From positions 1 through 64,000 of the forward strand of contig JABJEK010000009.1 of NCBI GenBank assembly GCA_018702955.1: a stretch of 64,000 nucleotides of DNA. The letters are read 5' to 3'. This DNA comes from Rhodospirillaceae bacterium. GTDB taxonomy: Bacteria > Pseudomonadota > Alphaproteobacteria > UBA6615. Below, one piece after another: positions 9,630 through 20,107 of the stretch (its first letter is position 1; each line of letters begins with the position of its first letter). The notes below the pieces were generated by a model. That model was not told the DNA's origin. It ran no database searches and saw only the letters and a program-made list of their open reading frames with translations. A program made the position numbers and the translations under genes.

Positions 9630-10616
9630 ATGCGACTGAACCGATTTCTCATGGGTGCGTTGCTCGCACTGCCACTCTGGCTCGCGGCGGGCGCCGCGAG
9701 CGCGCAAAGCAATGACGCGCTCTTCCTCGAATGGCTCGAGGGATTACGCGCGGATGCGCTGGCCAATGGAATCAGCCAGGAAACGCTTGATCGCAGCCTC
9801 GTCGATGTCGCGCCGATCCCGAGAATTATCGAGCTCGACCGCCGCCAACCGGAATCCACGGTCACCTTTGCGGACTACCAGACCCGTATCGTCAACGCGA
9901 CGCGCATCAAAATCGGGCGCGAACGTCTGGCCAAGCATCGGGTGCTACTGGACGAAATCGGCGGCCAGTTTGGCGTGCAGCCACGGTTTATCGTGGCGTT
10001 GTGGGGAATTGAGACGAATTTCGGCCGGTTCACCGGCGGCTTCCCGGTAATCGATGCGCTGGCCACGCTCGCCTATGACGGGCGACGCAGCAAATATTTT
10101 CGCGGCGAACTGCTCAAGGCACTGCAGATTGTTGAGGAGGGGCATATCGACCCGGCGGAAATGAAGGGCAGCTGGGCCGGCGCCATGGGCCAAGCCCAGT
10201 TCATGCCGTCGAGCTTCCTCAACTTCGCCCATGACCATAACGGCGATGGTGCCAAGGATATCTGGAACACCCAGGGGGATGTCTTTGCATCGGCCGCTAA
10301 TTATCTGAAGGGTGTCGGCTGGAATGACGACATCACCTGGGGTCGGAAGGTATCCTTGCCGGATGGTTTTGATGGCGCACTCGTATCGCTGGATGTCGTC
10401 AAACCGATCGGCGATTGGCAAGAACTGGGTGTGCGTCGCGCGGATGGCAGAGATCTTCCCACGCGCGAAATTCCAGCCTCGATCTTGCGACCAGGCGGAG
10501 AGGGCGGTCAGGCCTTCATCATTTATGACAATTACCGCGCGATCCTGCGCTGGAACCGCTCCCACTATTTCGCCATGGCGGTCGGCCAACTGTCGGACCG
10601 AATCGCGGGCCGCTAG
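9630..10616 (+). CDS. Lytic murein transglycosylase (MltB family)
   Basis: Signal peptide; ALWGIETNFGRFTGGFPVIDALATLAYDGRRSKYFRGELLKAL, GSWAGAMGQAQFMPSSF. Confidence 0.93.
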   Translation: MRLNRFLMGALLALPLWLAAGAASAQSNDALFLEWLEGLRADALANGISQETLDRSLVDVAPIPRIIELDRRQPESTVTFADYQTRIVNATRIKIGRERLAKHRVLLDEIGGQFGVQPRFIVALWGIETNFGRFTGGFPVIDALATLAYDGRRSKYFRGELLKALQIVEEGHIDPAEMKGSWAGAMGQAQFMPSSFLNFAHDHNGDGAKDIWNTQGDVFASAANYLKGVGWNDDITWGRKVSLPDGFDGALVSLDVVKPIGDWQELGVRRADGRDLPTREIPASILRPGGEGGQAFIIYDNYRAILRWNRSHYFAMAVGQLSDRIAGR

Positions 10617-10630
10617 GGTAGAAACAGACG

Positions 10631-11632
10631 ATGAGTGAAATTGGCTTGAAATTCAGAGGGATACCTGGCGTGAGCCATCGGCTCCGACCGATTGCGCTGG
10701 CGGCCCTATGCTGCTTCGGGCTGGCCGCTTGCGCGGAAACCGAATTCCTCGTCCACACCGCAAAACAATTCAACGGCCCGAGTGATTCCGGCGGCAAGCT
10801 CGGTCGCTACAAGGTTGGCTCGCCCTATCAAATCAAAAGCGTCTGGTATTATCCGGCAGAGGATTACGAGTACGCCGAGACCGGCATCGCATCCTGGTAC
10901 GGGCCAAACTTCCATGGCAAGAAAACCGCCAACGGAGAGATATACAACCAGAACGACCTGACGGCGGCGCACCGGACCCTGCCGCTCCCCAGCGCTGTTC
11001 GGGTGACAAATCTGGAAAATGGCCGCTCGATCATCTTGCGTATCAATGATCGTGGCCCGTTTGCGCACGGCCGGATCATCGATGTGTCGCGCCGCGGCGC
11101 TCAGCTTCTGGGCTTCGAGCGTAACGGCACCGCCAAGGTCCAGGTCGATATTCTGTCTGATGAGAGCCGCCAGCTAAAAGTTGCGGCGATCAACGGCAGC
11201 GAACAGCAGTTGCAGGTCGCGGCGTCACCGCGCGAGGCAGTAATCTCGAAACCGTTGCCCGCGAGCGGAGCAAGTGCAGGCTCGCCACCGGCACAGACCG
11301 CCACTCAAACGCCTGTGCAGACCACCCCCCTGGAGCCCACACCCGTGAAGCCGTCGCGCGCGCCGGTCCTGTCCAGCGAGGTTGAGGTGTTGCCGGTGTC
11401 GCCCACGGGCATCTATGTTCAGGCCGGCGCGTTTTCGCGCCTTGAAAATGCGCTGCGCATGCGCGACAGGGTCTTTGACATGGGGCCCACCCAGATCAGC
11501 CGGTTCGCGGTTTCCGGAAGCGAGATATACCGGGTTCGGATCGGCCCCCTCGACACTGTAGATGTCGCGGATTTGACCCTTTCCCAGGTTATGAACGCCG
11601 GCGTGCCCGAGGCCCGGCTTATCGTCGAGTAA
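10631..11632 (+). CDS. rlpA: Septal ring lytic transglycosylase RlpA family protein with SPOR-like C-terminus
   Basis: TGIASWYGPNFHGKKTANGEIYNQNDLTAAHRTLPLPSAVRVTNLENGRSIILRINDRGPF; C-terminal YVQAGAFSRLENALRMRD. Confidence 0.93.
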   Translation: MSEIGLKFRGIPGVSHRLRPIALAALCCFGLAACAETEFLVHTAKQFNGPSDSGGKLGRYKVGSPYQIKSVWYYPAEDYEYAETGIASWYGPNFHGKKTANGEIYNQNDLTAAHRTLPLPSAVRVTNLENGRSIILRINDRGPFAHGRIIDVSRRGAQLLGFERNGTAKVQVDILSDESRQLKVAAINGSEQQLQVAASPREAVISKPLPASGASAGSPPAQTATQTPVQTTPLEPTPVKPSRAPVLSSEVEVLPVSPTGIYVQAGAFSRLENALRMRDRVFDMGPTQISRFAVSGSEIYRVRIGPLDTVDVADLTLSQVMNAGVPEARLIVE

Positions 11633-11636
11633 CCGC

Positions 11637-12887
11637 GTGACATTATTCCGTCGCATTCACCAGTATAGTTGCGCCGTACGTTCCACCCGCACACGTGAAC
11701 TCTCCGCCATGCCCCGTATCGCCCGCCGCATTCGTTATGCCCTCCTTGCCCTGACCGCTCTGGCCGTCATCACCCCGGCCCAGGCGGCACCGCCGACATT
11801 CCAGACCACGGCCCGTCAGGCAATCCTGATCGATTTCGATACAGGTGCGGTGCTCTACGAAAAGGATGCCGAATCTCCGATGTTCCCGGCGTCGATGAGT
11901 AAAATCATGACGTCACTTCTCGTGTTCGACGAACTGCGCGCCGGCCGCCTGCAACTCGACAGTACGTTCCGGGTGTCGGAGAAGGCCTGGCGCAAGGGCG
12001 GCTCGAAGATGTTCGTGAACGTCAAGGACGAGATCAAGATCGAGGATCTGCTGCGCGGCATTATCGTGCAGTCCGGCAATGACGCATCGATTGTGATCGC
12101 CGAGGGCATTTCGGGCAGCGAGGAGGCGTTTGCCGAGCGCATGACCGAGCGGGCGATCGAGATCGGCCTGACAAACACCCAATTTCGCAACGCCACGGGC
12201 TGGCCGGATCCCGACCATGTCACCACGGCGCGCGACCTTGCCATGCTGGCCCTGTTCCTGATTCGGGAATATCCGGAATTCTACAGCCTGTATTCCGAGC
12301 GCGAGTTTACCTACGGCAAGAGCCTCGACGGAAAACCCATCACCCAGGGGAACCGCAATCCACTGCTGTACAAGGCGGTTGGTGCCGATGGCCTCAAAAC
12401 CGGCCACACCGAGGCTTCCGGCTTTGGCCTGACGGCATCGGCCGTGCGCGGCGATCGCCGGTTGGTCATGGTCATCAACGGCCTCGACAGCGTGCGGGCC
12501 CGCAGTTCCGAATCCGAGCGTCTGCTCAACTGGGGCTTCCGGGTCTTCGACAATTACCAACTGTTCGAGGCCGGAGAGACCGTCGAAGAGGCCAAAGTCT
12601 GGCTCGGTGATGCGGGTGTGGTACCGCTCGTGATCGAAGCGCCGCTGGCGGTGACCATTCCGAAATCCTCGCGCCGGGGCATGCGCGTCAAGGTCATGTA
12701 TGACAGCCCGATCCCGGCTCCCATCAGCGCCGGCGTTGAGGTCGCGCGGATCGTGGTCACGGCACCGGACATGGAGCCGATCAGCCGTCCGCTGAAAACC
12801 GCCAGCGATGTCGGCCAACTCGACTTTTTCGGACGCATCACGAGCGCCATCAATTTCATTATCTTCGGTTCGTCCTCGGGCGGTTGA
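11637..12887 (+). CDS. D-alanyl-D-alanine carboxypeptidase (PBP5/6 family)
   Basis: SMSKIMT (SxxK), SGND (SxN), DGLKTGHTEASGFGLTASA (KTG); ATG at about 11709 gives a cleaner signal peptide. Confidence 0.95.
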   Translation: MTLFRRIHQYSCAVRSTRTRELSAMPRIARRIRYALLALTALAVITPAQAAPPTFQTTARQAILIDFDTGAVLYEKDAESPMFPASMSKIMTSLLVFDELRAGRLQLDSTFRVSEKAWRKGGSKMFVNVKDEIKIEDLLRGIIVQSGNDASIVIAEGISGSEEAFAERMTERAIEIGLTNTQFRNATGWPDPDHVTTARDLAMLALFLIREYPEFYSLYSEREFTYGKSLDGKPITQGNRNPLLYKAVGADGLKTGHTEASGFGLTASAVRGDRRLVMVINGLDSVRARSSESERLLNWGFRVFDNYQLFEAGETVEEAKVWLGDAGVVPLVIEAPLAVTIPKSSRRGMRVKVMYDSPIPAPISAGVEVARIVVTAPDMEPISRPLKTASDVGQLDFFGRITSAINFIIFGSSSGG

Positions 12888-13594
12888 CGCCACCGGCAAC
12901 GCATGTGACATCTGCCGATATGATTGCGAACCAGCCGCGCGGTAAATTCATTACATTCGAAGGTGGGGAAGGGGCCGGCAAGACGACCCAGATCGCACGC
13001 CTCGCGGACCGTCTGCAATCACGCGGCATCACCACCATCACCACACGCGAGCCGGGCGGGGCGCCCGGTGCGGATTCCATCCGGTCCCTGCTTGTGTCCG
13101 GGGCCACGGACAAATGGGATCCCATCAGCGAGGTATTGCTGCTGTATGCCGGCCGGCGCGAGCATCTGAGGCAGACCATTCTTCCGGCACTCAACCAGGG
13201 TGCATGGGTGCTGTGCGACCGGTTCTCCGATTCCACGATGGCCTACCAGGGCTACGGGCACGGCATATCGAAGGACTTCATCCGCACCGTGCACGACGAG
13301 GTGGTCGGGGCTTCGGAGCCGGACCTGACGCTGATCCTGGATATTCCCGTCGATATAGGGGTCGAGCGAGCGGTTTCGCGCAACACGAGCACGCGCAGCG
13401 GGGAGGACCGCTTCGAGCGGATGGACAAGTCATTTCACGAACGACTGCGTGCCGGTTTCCTCGACATCGCGGCGCACGCGCCGGAACGGGTTCGGGTCAT
13501 CGACGCGGATTCCACGCCGGAAGTGATCACCGAGGCCGTGTGGGAGATCGTGATCGACAGGTTCGAACTCACCACGCCGGCACCCGCCCCATGA
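12884..13594 (+). CDS. tmk: Thymidylate kinase
   Basis: KFITFEGGEGAGKTTQIARLADRL, TREPGGAPGAD, VLCDRFSDSTMAYQGYGHG. Confidence 0.95.
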   Translation: MTPPATHVTSADMIANQPRGKFITFEGGEGAGKTTQIARLADRLQSRGITTITTREPGGAPGADSIRSLLVSGATDKWDPISEVLLLYAGRREHLRQTILPALNQGAWVLCDRFSDSTMAYQGYGHGISKDFIRTVHDEVVGASEPDLTLILDIPVDIGVERAVSRNTSTRSGEDRFERMDKSFHERLRAGFLDIAAHAPERVRVIDADSTPEVITEAVWEIVIDRFELTTPAPAP

Positions 13595-14628
13595 GCGACG
13601 AGCTGATCGAACGTATCGAGCGTCCGCGGCTTGAGACCGGTTCGCTGATCGGCCACGAAACCGCGCGACAAACCATCATCCAGGCACGAAACACCGGGCG
13701 TATGGCTCATGCCTGGCTGATCACAGGGCCGGCGGGGATCGGCAAGGCCACACTGGCCTGGCGGTTCGCCCGCCACGTTTTGGCCGCTTCGGATGCTGCG
13801 CTTTCCGACAGCGATATCGAGACCGATCCCGCGCATCCCGACGTGCGCAAGATCATCGCCGGTGCGCATCCCGACTGCCGGTTGATCCGCCGCAGCATGA
13901 CCAAGCGGTCACCCTATCGGTTCCGAACCGAGATTTCGGTCGAGGACATCCGCGATTCCGCGACGTTTCTGCACCATACGGCGGCAATGAGCGACTGGCG
14001 CTGCCTGATCGTCGATGCCGCGGACGAAATGAACCTCAACGCCCAGAACGCGTTGCTCAAGGTCCTGGAAGAACCGCCGCCGCGCACGCTGATCCTGTTG
14101 GTCGCCCATGCGCCGTCGCGTTTGTTGCCGACGATCCGCTCGCGTTGCCGCGCGTTACCGCTGCATCCGTTGAGTGGCGAACAGGTCGCGCAAGTCATGG
14201 CGCGCGCGGGAAGTGATCTCGCACCCGACGAGATGCAGATCATTTCCGATATTTCGGGTGGTTCACCGGGCAAGGCGATTGATCTGGCACGGGCCGGCGG
14301 GCTTGAGCTCTACCGCGATCTATCCCAACTGGTCGAGAATCTCCCGAAACTCGACACCGAACAGCTACACATGACGTCGGACAAATTCGCGGGCGCTGCA
14401 GGCGAGGCCGGCTACCGCACGTTCCTCGAAATCCTGAACTGGTGGATGCTGCGTCGGATCCGCACCGACGCCACATCGGGCGTCCGTGGCGGCGGGCTTG
14501 AGCGCTGGCTGAAAGCGTGGGAGAACGTCAACGAATTGACGACCCGTGCGGACAGCGTGAACCTCGACCGCAAACAAGTTGTTCTGAATACGTTTTTTGA
14601 ACTTTCCGCCGCTGCGAAAACAGCATGA
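13591..14628 (+). CDS. holB: DNA polymerase III subunit delta'
   Basis: GHETARQTIIQARNTGRMAHAWLITGPAGIGKATLAW, NAQNALLKVLEEPPPRT, RSRCRALPLHPL; ATG overlaps the tmk stop. Confidence 0.93.
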   Translation: MSDELIERIERPRLETGSLIGHETARQTIIQARNTGRMAHAWLITGPAGIGKATLAWRFARHVLAASDAALSDSDIETDPAHPDVRKIIAGAHPDCRLIRRSMTKRSPYRFRTEISVEDIRDSATFLHHTAAMSDWRCLIVDAADEMNLNAQNALLKVLEEPPPRTLILLVAHAPSRLLPTIRSRCRALPLHPLSGEQVAQVMARAGSDLAPDEMQIISDISGGSPGKAIDLARAGGLELYRDLSQLVENLPKLDTEQLHMTSDKFAGAAGEAGYRTFLEILNWWMLRRIRTDATSGVRGGGLERWLKAWENVNELTTRADSVNLDRKQVVLNTFFELSAAAKTA

Positions 14629-14651
14629 CGAACGGACCCCGGTGACCCGCC

Positions 14652-14900
14652 ATGAAGGCAATTCTTCTGCGATATCTGACACCGCTGACCTACATAATGT
14701 GGGTGGTCATCATCATCGGGATGATCGACCATTTTTTCCTCGAGCCCCGGGGCCAGGCATTTCTGCCGCCGGCCGTGTTCGACTGGCTCCTGATTTTGAT
14801 GTGGCCGTTGCTCGCAGCGGTCTGGTTCGGCAATAAGGAAAACGAGAAACGCAAAGCCCAGGCGCGGGCCGAGGCGCCGGAACCGCCAGCCGAAGATTAA
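14652..14900 (+). CDS. Small membrane protein of unknown function
   Basis: 82 aa, two hydrophobic segments, in line with holB-metG operon. Confidence 0.6.
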   Translation: MKAILLRYLTPLTYIMWVVIIIGMIDHFFLEPRGQAFLPPAVFDWLLILMWPLLAAVWFGNKENEKRKAQARAEAPEPPAED

Positions 14901-14942
14901 AGCTGCACAACGCGTAACCCAGGCATTCGAAAGACCAACACC

Positions 14943-16496
14943 GTGGCATCAAGCCCGTACTACCTGACGACGCCGATCTACTATGTGAATGATCGGCCCC
15001 ATATCGGCCACGCCTACACGACCCTGGCGTGTGATGTGCTGGCGCGCTTCAAGCGCCTCGACGGCTACGACGTGCATTTCCTCACCGGGACAGACGAACA
15101 CGGACAAAAAGTCGAGAAATCAGCACAGAAGGCCGGCGTCGACCCACAGGCCTTCACCGACGAGGTGAGCCAGAATTTCCGCCGTCTCGCGGAAGACATG
15201 AATTACTCGAACGACGATTTCATCCGCACCACGGAAGAACGCCACGTCCGTTCCGCGCAGGCGATCTGGCAAGCGATCAAGGACAACGGCCACATCTATC
15301 TCGGCGGCTATTCGGGCTGGTATGCCGTGCGTGATGAGGCGTTCTATGCCGAATCCGAGCTCGAGGAGAACGCGGACGGTCAGAAGATCGCGCCCACGGG
15401 GGCCGAAGTCGAATGGGTGGAGGAGCCGAGTTATTTCTTCGACTTGTCGAAGTGGCAACAGCCGCTGCTCGATTTCTACGACGCAAATCCAGATTTCATC
15501 GGGCCCGACACCCGGCGCAACGAAGTGGTCAGCTTCGTCGAAGGCGGGCTGAAGGATCTGTCGATCAGCCGGACCAGTTTCAAATGGGGCATCCCGGTGC
15601 CCGACGACCCGGACCACATCATGTATGTGTGGCTCGACGCGCTGACGAACTACATCACCGCCGTCGGCTATCCCGACGAAGAAAATCCCGATTATTCAAA
15701 GTTCTGGCCGGCCGACCTTCACATGGTGGGCAAGGACATCGTCCGCTTTCATGCGGTCTATTGGCCGGCGTTTCTCATGGCGGCCGGACTGGCGCCGCCG
15801 AAACGGGTCTATGCCCATGGCTGGCTTCTGAACAAGGGCGAGAAAATGTCCAAATCCCTGGGCAATGTGGTGTTGCCCGAAGATCTGGTAGCCCAATACG
15901 GGCTGGATCCCGTGCGTTACTACCTGTTGCGCGAGGTTCCGTTCGGCAATGACGGCTATATCAGCCACGAAACCATGGTCTCGCGGATCAATGGCGATCT
16001 GGCGAACGATATCGGCAATCTGGCCCAGCGGTCTCTGTCTATGGTCGCCAAGAACTGCGACGGCGCAGTCCCGGAACCCGGTGATTTCACCGATGATGAC
16101 CAGAAACTCCTCTCGGCAGCCCATGGCGTTCTGGAGAAGGTGCGCACGGAGTTCGACCGGCAGGCCTTCCACCGCGGGCTCGAGGCGATCTGGCAGGTCG
16201 TGAGTGACGCCAACCGCTATGTGGATGCCCAGGCCCCGTGGGCGCTGCGCAAGACCGACCCGCCGCGCATGGGAACCGTACTCTATGTGCTCGCAGAGAC
16301 GATCCGACATCTGGGAATATTGGTGCAGCCGGTGATGCCCGAGGCCGCGTCAAACATGCTGGATCAGCTCGATATTTCGCCCGATGCCCGCAGCTTTTCC
16401 CATCTCGGGCCCGACCACGCGCTCGTCGCGGGCACAGCACTGCCCAAGCCGAGCCCGGTCTTCCCGCGATATGTCGATGAAGAGTCTGCGGACTAA
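14943..16496 (+). CDS. metG: Methionyl-tRNA synthetase
   Basis: [47 protein letters not shown]. Confidence 0.98.
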   Translation: MASSPYYLTTPIYYVNDRPHIGHAYTTLACDVLARFKRLDGYDVHFLTGTDEHGQKVEKSAQKAGVDPQAFTDEVSQNFRRLAEDMNYSNDDFIRTTEERHVRSAQAIWQAIKDNGHIYLGGYSGWYAVRDEAFYAESELEENADGQKIAPTGAEVEWVEEPSYFFDLSKWQQPLLDFYDANPDFIGPDTRRNEVVSFVEGGLKDLSISRTSFKWGIPVPDDPDHIMYVWLDALTNYITAVGYPDEENPDYSKFWPADLHMVGKDIVRFHAVYWPAFLMAAGLAPPKRVYAHGWLLNKGEKMSKSLGNVVLPEDLVAQYGLDPVRYYLLREVPFGNDGYISHETMVSRINGDLANDIGNLAQRSLSMVAKNCDGAVPEPGDFTDDDQKLLSAAHGVLEKVRTEFDRQAFHRGLEAIWQVVSDANRYVDAQAPWALRKTDPPRMGTVLYVLAETIRHLGILVQPVMPEAASNMLDQLDISPDARSFSHLGPDHALVAGTALPKPSPVFPRYVDEESAD

Positions 16497-16501
16497 GCGC
16501 C

Positions 16502-17302
16502 ATGCTGGTCGATAGTCACTGCCACCTGGATTTCGAGGATTTCGGCGAAGAAGTCGATGATGTCGTCGCGCGCGCCCGCGATGCCGGTGTCACCACGATG
16601 GTCTCGATCTCGACCCATCTCAGCAAGTTCGACGGCGTCAAGGCCGTGGCCGAGCGTTTCGACGATGTCTGGTGCAGCGTCGGCGTGCACCCGCACCATG
16701 CGGGCGAGGAGGGGCAGGACACGCCTGACCGCCTGATTGAACTCGCCGCCCATCCCCGTGTGGTCGGCATCGGCGAGTCCGGTCTCGACTTTTACTACGA
16801 TCACAGCCCGCGCGATCGCCAACAGATCAGCTTTCGTGCCCACATCGCAGCCGCGCGTGAAACAGGCCTGCCGCTGATCGTGCACGCGCGCGATGCCGAC
16901 ACGGAAACCGCCGACATCCTGCGCGACGAAATGGGGAAGGGCGCCTTCACCGGCGTCATGCACTGTTTTTCCAGCGGTCGCGGTCTGGCCGAAGCGGCGC
17001 TCGAGCTGGGTATGTATATGAGTTTCTCCGGCATCCTGACGTTCAAGAACGCCGAGGAACTCCGCGAGATCGCCCGCGATGTACCCGAAGACCGGCTTCT
17101 GGTCGAGACCGATGCGCCGTTTCTGGCGCCGGTGCCCAACCGGGGCCAGCGCAACGAGCCCGCTTTCGTGGTCCATACCGCGGAAACCCTGGCGGCCGTG
17201 AAGGGGCTGGACGTCGCGGCCCTGCACGACAAGACCAGCGAGAACTTCTTTCGGCTGTTCTCCCGCGCCGTTCCTCCGGCGAAACGGCCCGCAGGCCGAT
17301 GA
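16502..17302 (+). CDS. TatD family hydrolase
   Basis: MLVDSHCHLDF, GIGESGLDFYYDHSPRDRQ, ETDAPFLAPVPNRGQRNEPAFVVHTAETLA. Confidence 0.96.
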   Translation: MLVDSHCHLDFEDFGEEVDDVVARARDAGVTTMVSISTHLSKFDGVKAVAERFDDVWCSVGVHPHHAGEEGQDTPDRLIELAAHPRVVGIGESGLDFYYDHSPRDRQQISFRAHIAAARETGLPLIVHARDADTETADILRDEMGKGAFTGVMHCFSSGRGLAEAALELGMYMSFSGILTFKNAEELREIARDVPEDRLLVETDAPFLAPVPNRGQRNEPAFVVHTAETLAAVKGLDVAALHDKTSENFFRLFSRAVPPAKRPAGR

Positions 17303-18075
17303 AAGTCACGCTCCTGGGGTGCGGCAGCTCCGGCGGCACGCCCTTACTGGGCCCGAACGGCTGGGCCGATATCGACCGCGACGACCCGCGCAATCGGCGA
17401 CGCCGCCCATCGATCATCGTCGAGACCGAGAACACCCGCATTCTGGTCGATACGTCGCCGGATATGCGCAACCAACTGCTCGATGCGGAGGTCTGGCAGG
17501 TGGATGCGATCCTGTTTACCCACGCCCATGCAGATCATGTGAATGGGATCGACGATATCCGCTCCCTGAACCACTATCATGGCGGCGCGATCGATGCCTT
17601 CGGCAGTATCGAGACTCTCGACGTCCTTCAGGAGCGCTTCGCCTATATTTTCGAGCCGTATCGGGAAGTTAACCCGCAATTCTGGCGACCTTGTTTAACG
17701 CCGCATGTGATCGACGGTACGTTCACGATCGGTGATATCGAGATCCGGCCGTTTCACCAGGAACATGGGCGGATGCCGTCACTGGGCTTCCGGTTCGGGA
17801 AGTTCGGCTACTCGACCGACGTCAAAACCCTGCCCGAAGAGGCTTTCGACCTGCTGGCAGGCATCGAGGTCTGGATCGTCGATGCGCTGGGCGAAACACC
17901 CCATCCGACCCACAGCCATGTGGATCAGACCCTTGAGTGGATCGCGCGGATCGCGCCTGAACGCGCGGTTTTGACCCATCTCAGCAATCGGACCGACTAT
18001 GCGAGGCTTGCCGCAAGGCTGCCGGCGGGCGTGGAGCCGGGAATCGACGGAATGGTGATCCATATTCCCGAATGA
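17299..18075 (+). CDS. MBL fold metallo-hydrolase (PhnP-like)
   Basis: LGCGSSGGTPLLG, LVDTSPDMRNQLL, LFTHAHADHVNGIDDIRSLN. Confidence 0.93.
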   Translation: MKVTLLGCGSSGGTPLLGPNGWADIDRDDPRNRRRRPSIIVETENTRILVDTSPDMRNQLLDAEVWQVDAILFTHAHADHVNGIDDIRSLNHYHGGAIDAFGSIETLDVLQERFAYIFEPYREVNPQFWRPCLTPHVIDGTFTIGDIEIRPFHQEHGRMPSLGFRFGKFGYSTDVKTLPEEAFDLLAGIEVWIVDALGETPHPTHSHVDQTLEWIARIAPERAVLTHLSNRTDYARLAARLPAGVEPGIDGMVIHIPE

Positions 18076-18164
18076 TGTGACGGGAAGGGGTTCGCCACGG
18101 CCCTGACGACGTTTTAATGTGGGTTAACGCGTGAAATCCAAGATGGCCCGGGAGGGCAAAGAGC

Positions 18165-18860
18165 ATGGAACGAGAAATCATCTACGTCGGCGACCCGATG
18201 TGCTCCTGGTGCTGGGGGTTTTCGCCCGTCCTGCAGAAGATCGTGGCCCAGTATGGCGAAACTGCACCCATGCGGCTGGTCGTCGGCGGATTGCATGCCT
18301 TCGACACCGACCCGATGAATGACGAATACAAGGCCCGGATCAAGCATCACTGGGAACAGGTCGCCGAGGCGACCGGTCAGCCGTTCAATTACGCGTTCTT
18401 CGAGCGTGACAGCTTCGTACTCGACACCGAACCGGCGTGCCGGGCCTCGGTCGTCGTACGAAAGCTGAAACCCGACGCGCTGCTGTCCTTCTACGAACGC
18501 ATCCATAAGGGCTACTACGTCGAAAACACGGACACGACCAAACTCGAGACCTTCGTCGAGTACGCCGACAAGGAAGGCATCGACAAGAACGCTTTCGCCG
18601 AGGCGTTCGATTCCGAGGAAGCCAAGCAGGAAACCATCAACGACTTCACCTGGTGTCAGCAATCCGGCGTCACGGGTTTCCCGACTGTCGTGCTTCGCGA
18701 AGACGACACGCTTGCCGCACTGAGTGTGGGGTATCAACCGTTCGAAAGCCTTGAGCCGATCCTCGATGCCTGGGTATCGGGAGAATTGAGCGTGAAGAAG
18801 CAGGTAGAGGCGGCGCAGGCGGCCGATGCTGACGAGAACCCGCCACAAACGACACACTGA
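18165..18860 (+). CDS. DsbA family protein
   Basis: YVGDPMCSWCWGFSPVL (CSWC), GFPTVVLREDDTLAALSVGYQP. Confidence 0.9.
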   Translation: MEREIIYVGDPMCSWCWGFSPVLQKIVAQYGETAPMRLVVGGLHAFDTDPMNDEYKARIKHHWEQVAEATGQPFNYAFFERDSFVLDTEPACRASVVVRKLKPDALLSFYERIHKGYYVENTDTTKLETFVEYADKEGIDKNAFAEAFDSEEAKQETINDFTWCQQSGVTGFPTVVLREDDTLAALSVGYQPFESLEPILDAWVSGELSVKKQVEAAQAADADENPPQTTH

Positions 18861-18945
18861 TATTCACGGAGAGTGTATCTAACTTAAGGGTTTGGTTTAA
18901 TTGCACATATATTTTTTAACATAATATATATTATGCGTTTATTCT

Positions 18946-19581
18946 CTACGGTGAATCTACAATCGCGACATACTCACCGGCTATACGCTCCCCGATTATT
19001 AGTCGCACACCAATAAACTGACCGGCGCCAATGCCCTCCCCAAGCAGGAGACTGTGGGTTCTGTATGACCCGAGGAAACGGTCAGGCGTCGGGCCAACTA
19101 GCCTCCTCTGGACGGCACGAACGCCAAGATTATCGAACCACTCAAGCTTGACGCTGACCGGACGATCTGTTGCCTCGATTGAATAATGGAATCGCGCAAG
19201 TGAGCTGGATGCATAACGCTCAACGCGCGGCGGCGTGTCACGATTCAGTTCTGATAACGTCCCCGTCGCGGGACGCCCACTCGAAAAATGTGCGCGCCGC
19301 ACGATGTCTATTGCGGGTCGCTCTCCTGCGAAAACCTGGGCATGGGCGACCCGCGCCAAACAGCGTTGGTAGGCCGTTGTTGGCGTCGATGCGTGTTTCT
19401 CGCGGTAGTAAATTTTGCCGTCATCGCTAATTTCCACCAGCTCGACCGAATCAAATTGGCCCGAACATTCCGCCCATTGCACTTCGGCCAATTGTTTCGG
19501 GTTTCGGACTTCTGGTCCCACCACACACCCCACAAGCGTGATCGCCATCAAAATAGCCGCGCGACTGAAGCCTCTCCTCAT
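18946..19581 (-). CDS. Hypothetical lipoprotein
   Basis: ORF with lipobox-like LVGC after a hydrophobic N-terminus; ATGA overlap with the upstream gene. Confidence 0.6.
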   Translation of the reverse strand: MRRGFSRAAILMAITLVGCVVGPEVRNPKQLAEVQWAECSGQFDSVELVEISDDGKIYYREKHASTPTTAYQRCLARVAHAQVFAGERPAIDIVRRAHFSSGRPATGTLSELNRDTPPRVERYASSSLARFHYSIEATDRPVSVKLEWFDNLGVRAVQRRLVGPTPDRFLGSYRTHSLLLGEGIGAGQFIGVRLIIGERIAGEYVAIVDSP

Positions 19582-20048
19582 CGGTCCTTCACCGTCGGAT
19601 TATCCCGATAGAGCATGAACCGCGCGAGCGGTCGCTTGATCAGATACAGATATCCGCCGTGCATAACCACGGCCCAAATGACCACGCTCGAGACCCCTTC
19701 GTGGAAGTCATCGAAGATCTCGCCGCCATCGATCAGGGTAAGCAACCCGGTCACCGTCGCAAGAATGACTGACACGGCCACAGCCAGGATCAGGGTCTTG
19801 CTGATCGCCGGATGGGTGATCGCGTTGGTCCATTCGATGCCATCAAACACCGGATAGAAACGGTTGAGACCCAGCTGGCGCGGGTTAAACACCGCCCAGC
19901 CCAGCCGCAGAACGATGATGACCCCTACCCCGTAGCCCAGCCAGTCATGGATAAACCCGAAATCACCGGTGAAGTACGCCAGCAGCGTCGTGACCGCGAG
20001 GACCGCGTGATACCAGCGGATTTTGTGCATCAAACTCATGACAATCAC
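19578..20048 (-). CDS. Cytochrome b/b6 domain (b561-type) membrane protein
   Basis: RWYHAVLAVTTLLAYFTG, FIHDWLGYGVGVIIVLRLGWAVF, DDFHEGVSSVVIWAVVMHGGYLYL: four candidate heme-ligand His. Confidence 0.82.
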   Translation of the reverse strand: MIVMSLMHKIRWYHAVLAVTTLLAYFTGDFGFIHDWLGYGVGVIIVLRLGWAVFNPRQLGLNRFYPVFDGIEWTNAITHPAISKTLILAVAVSVILATVTGLLTLIDGGEIFDDFHEGVSSVVIWAVVMHGGYLYLIKRPLARFMLYRDNPTVKDR

Positions 20049-20107
20049 TCAGGTGATAATACAGATGAAACAAACGGGAAGGATCATCCCCTCCCCATCA
20101 TTGGATA

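Noticed and set aside
13114-13590. N-terminal extension of the holB ORF (504 aa)
   Set aside because: Overlaps tmk in another frame; homology-like sequence begins at MSDELIERIERP (13591).
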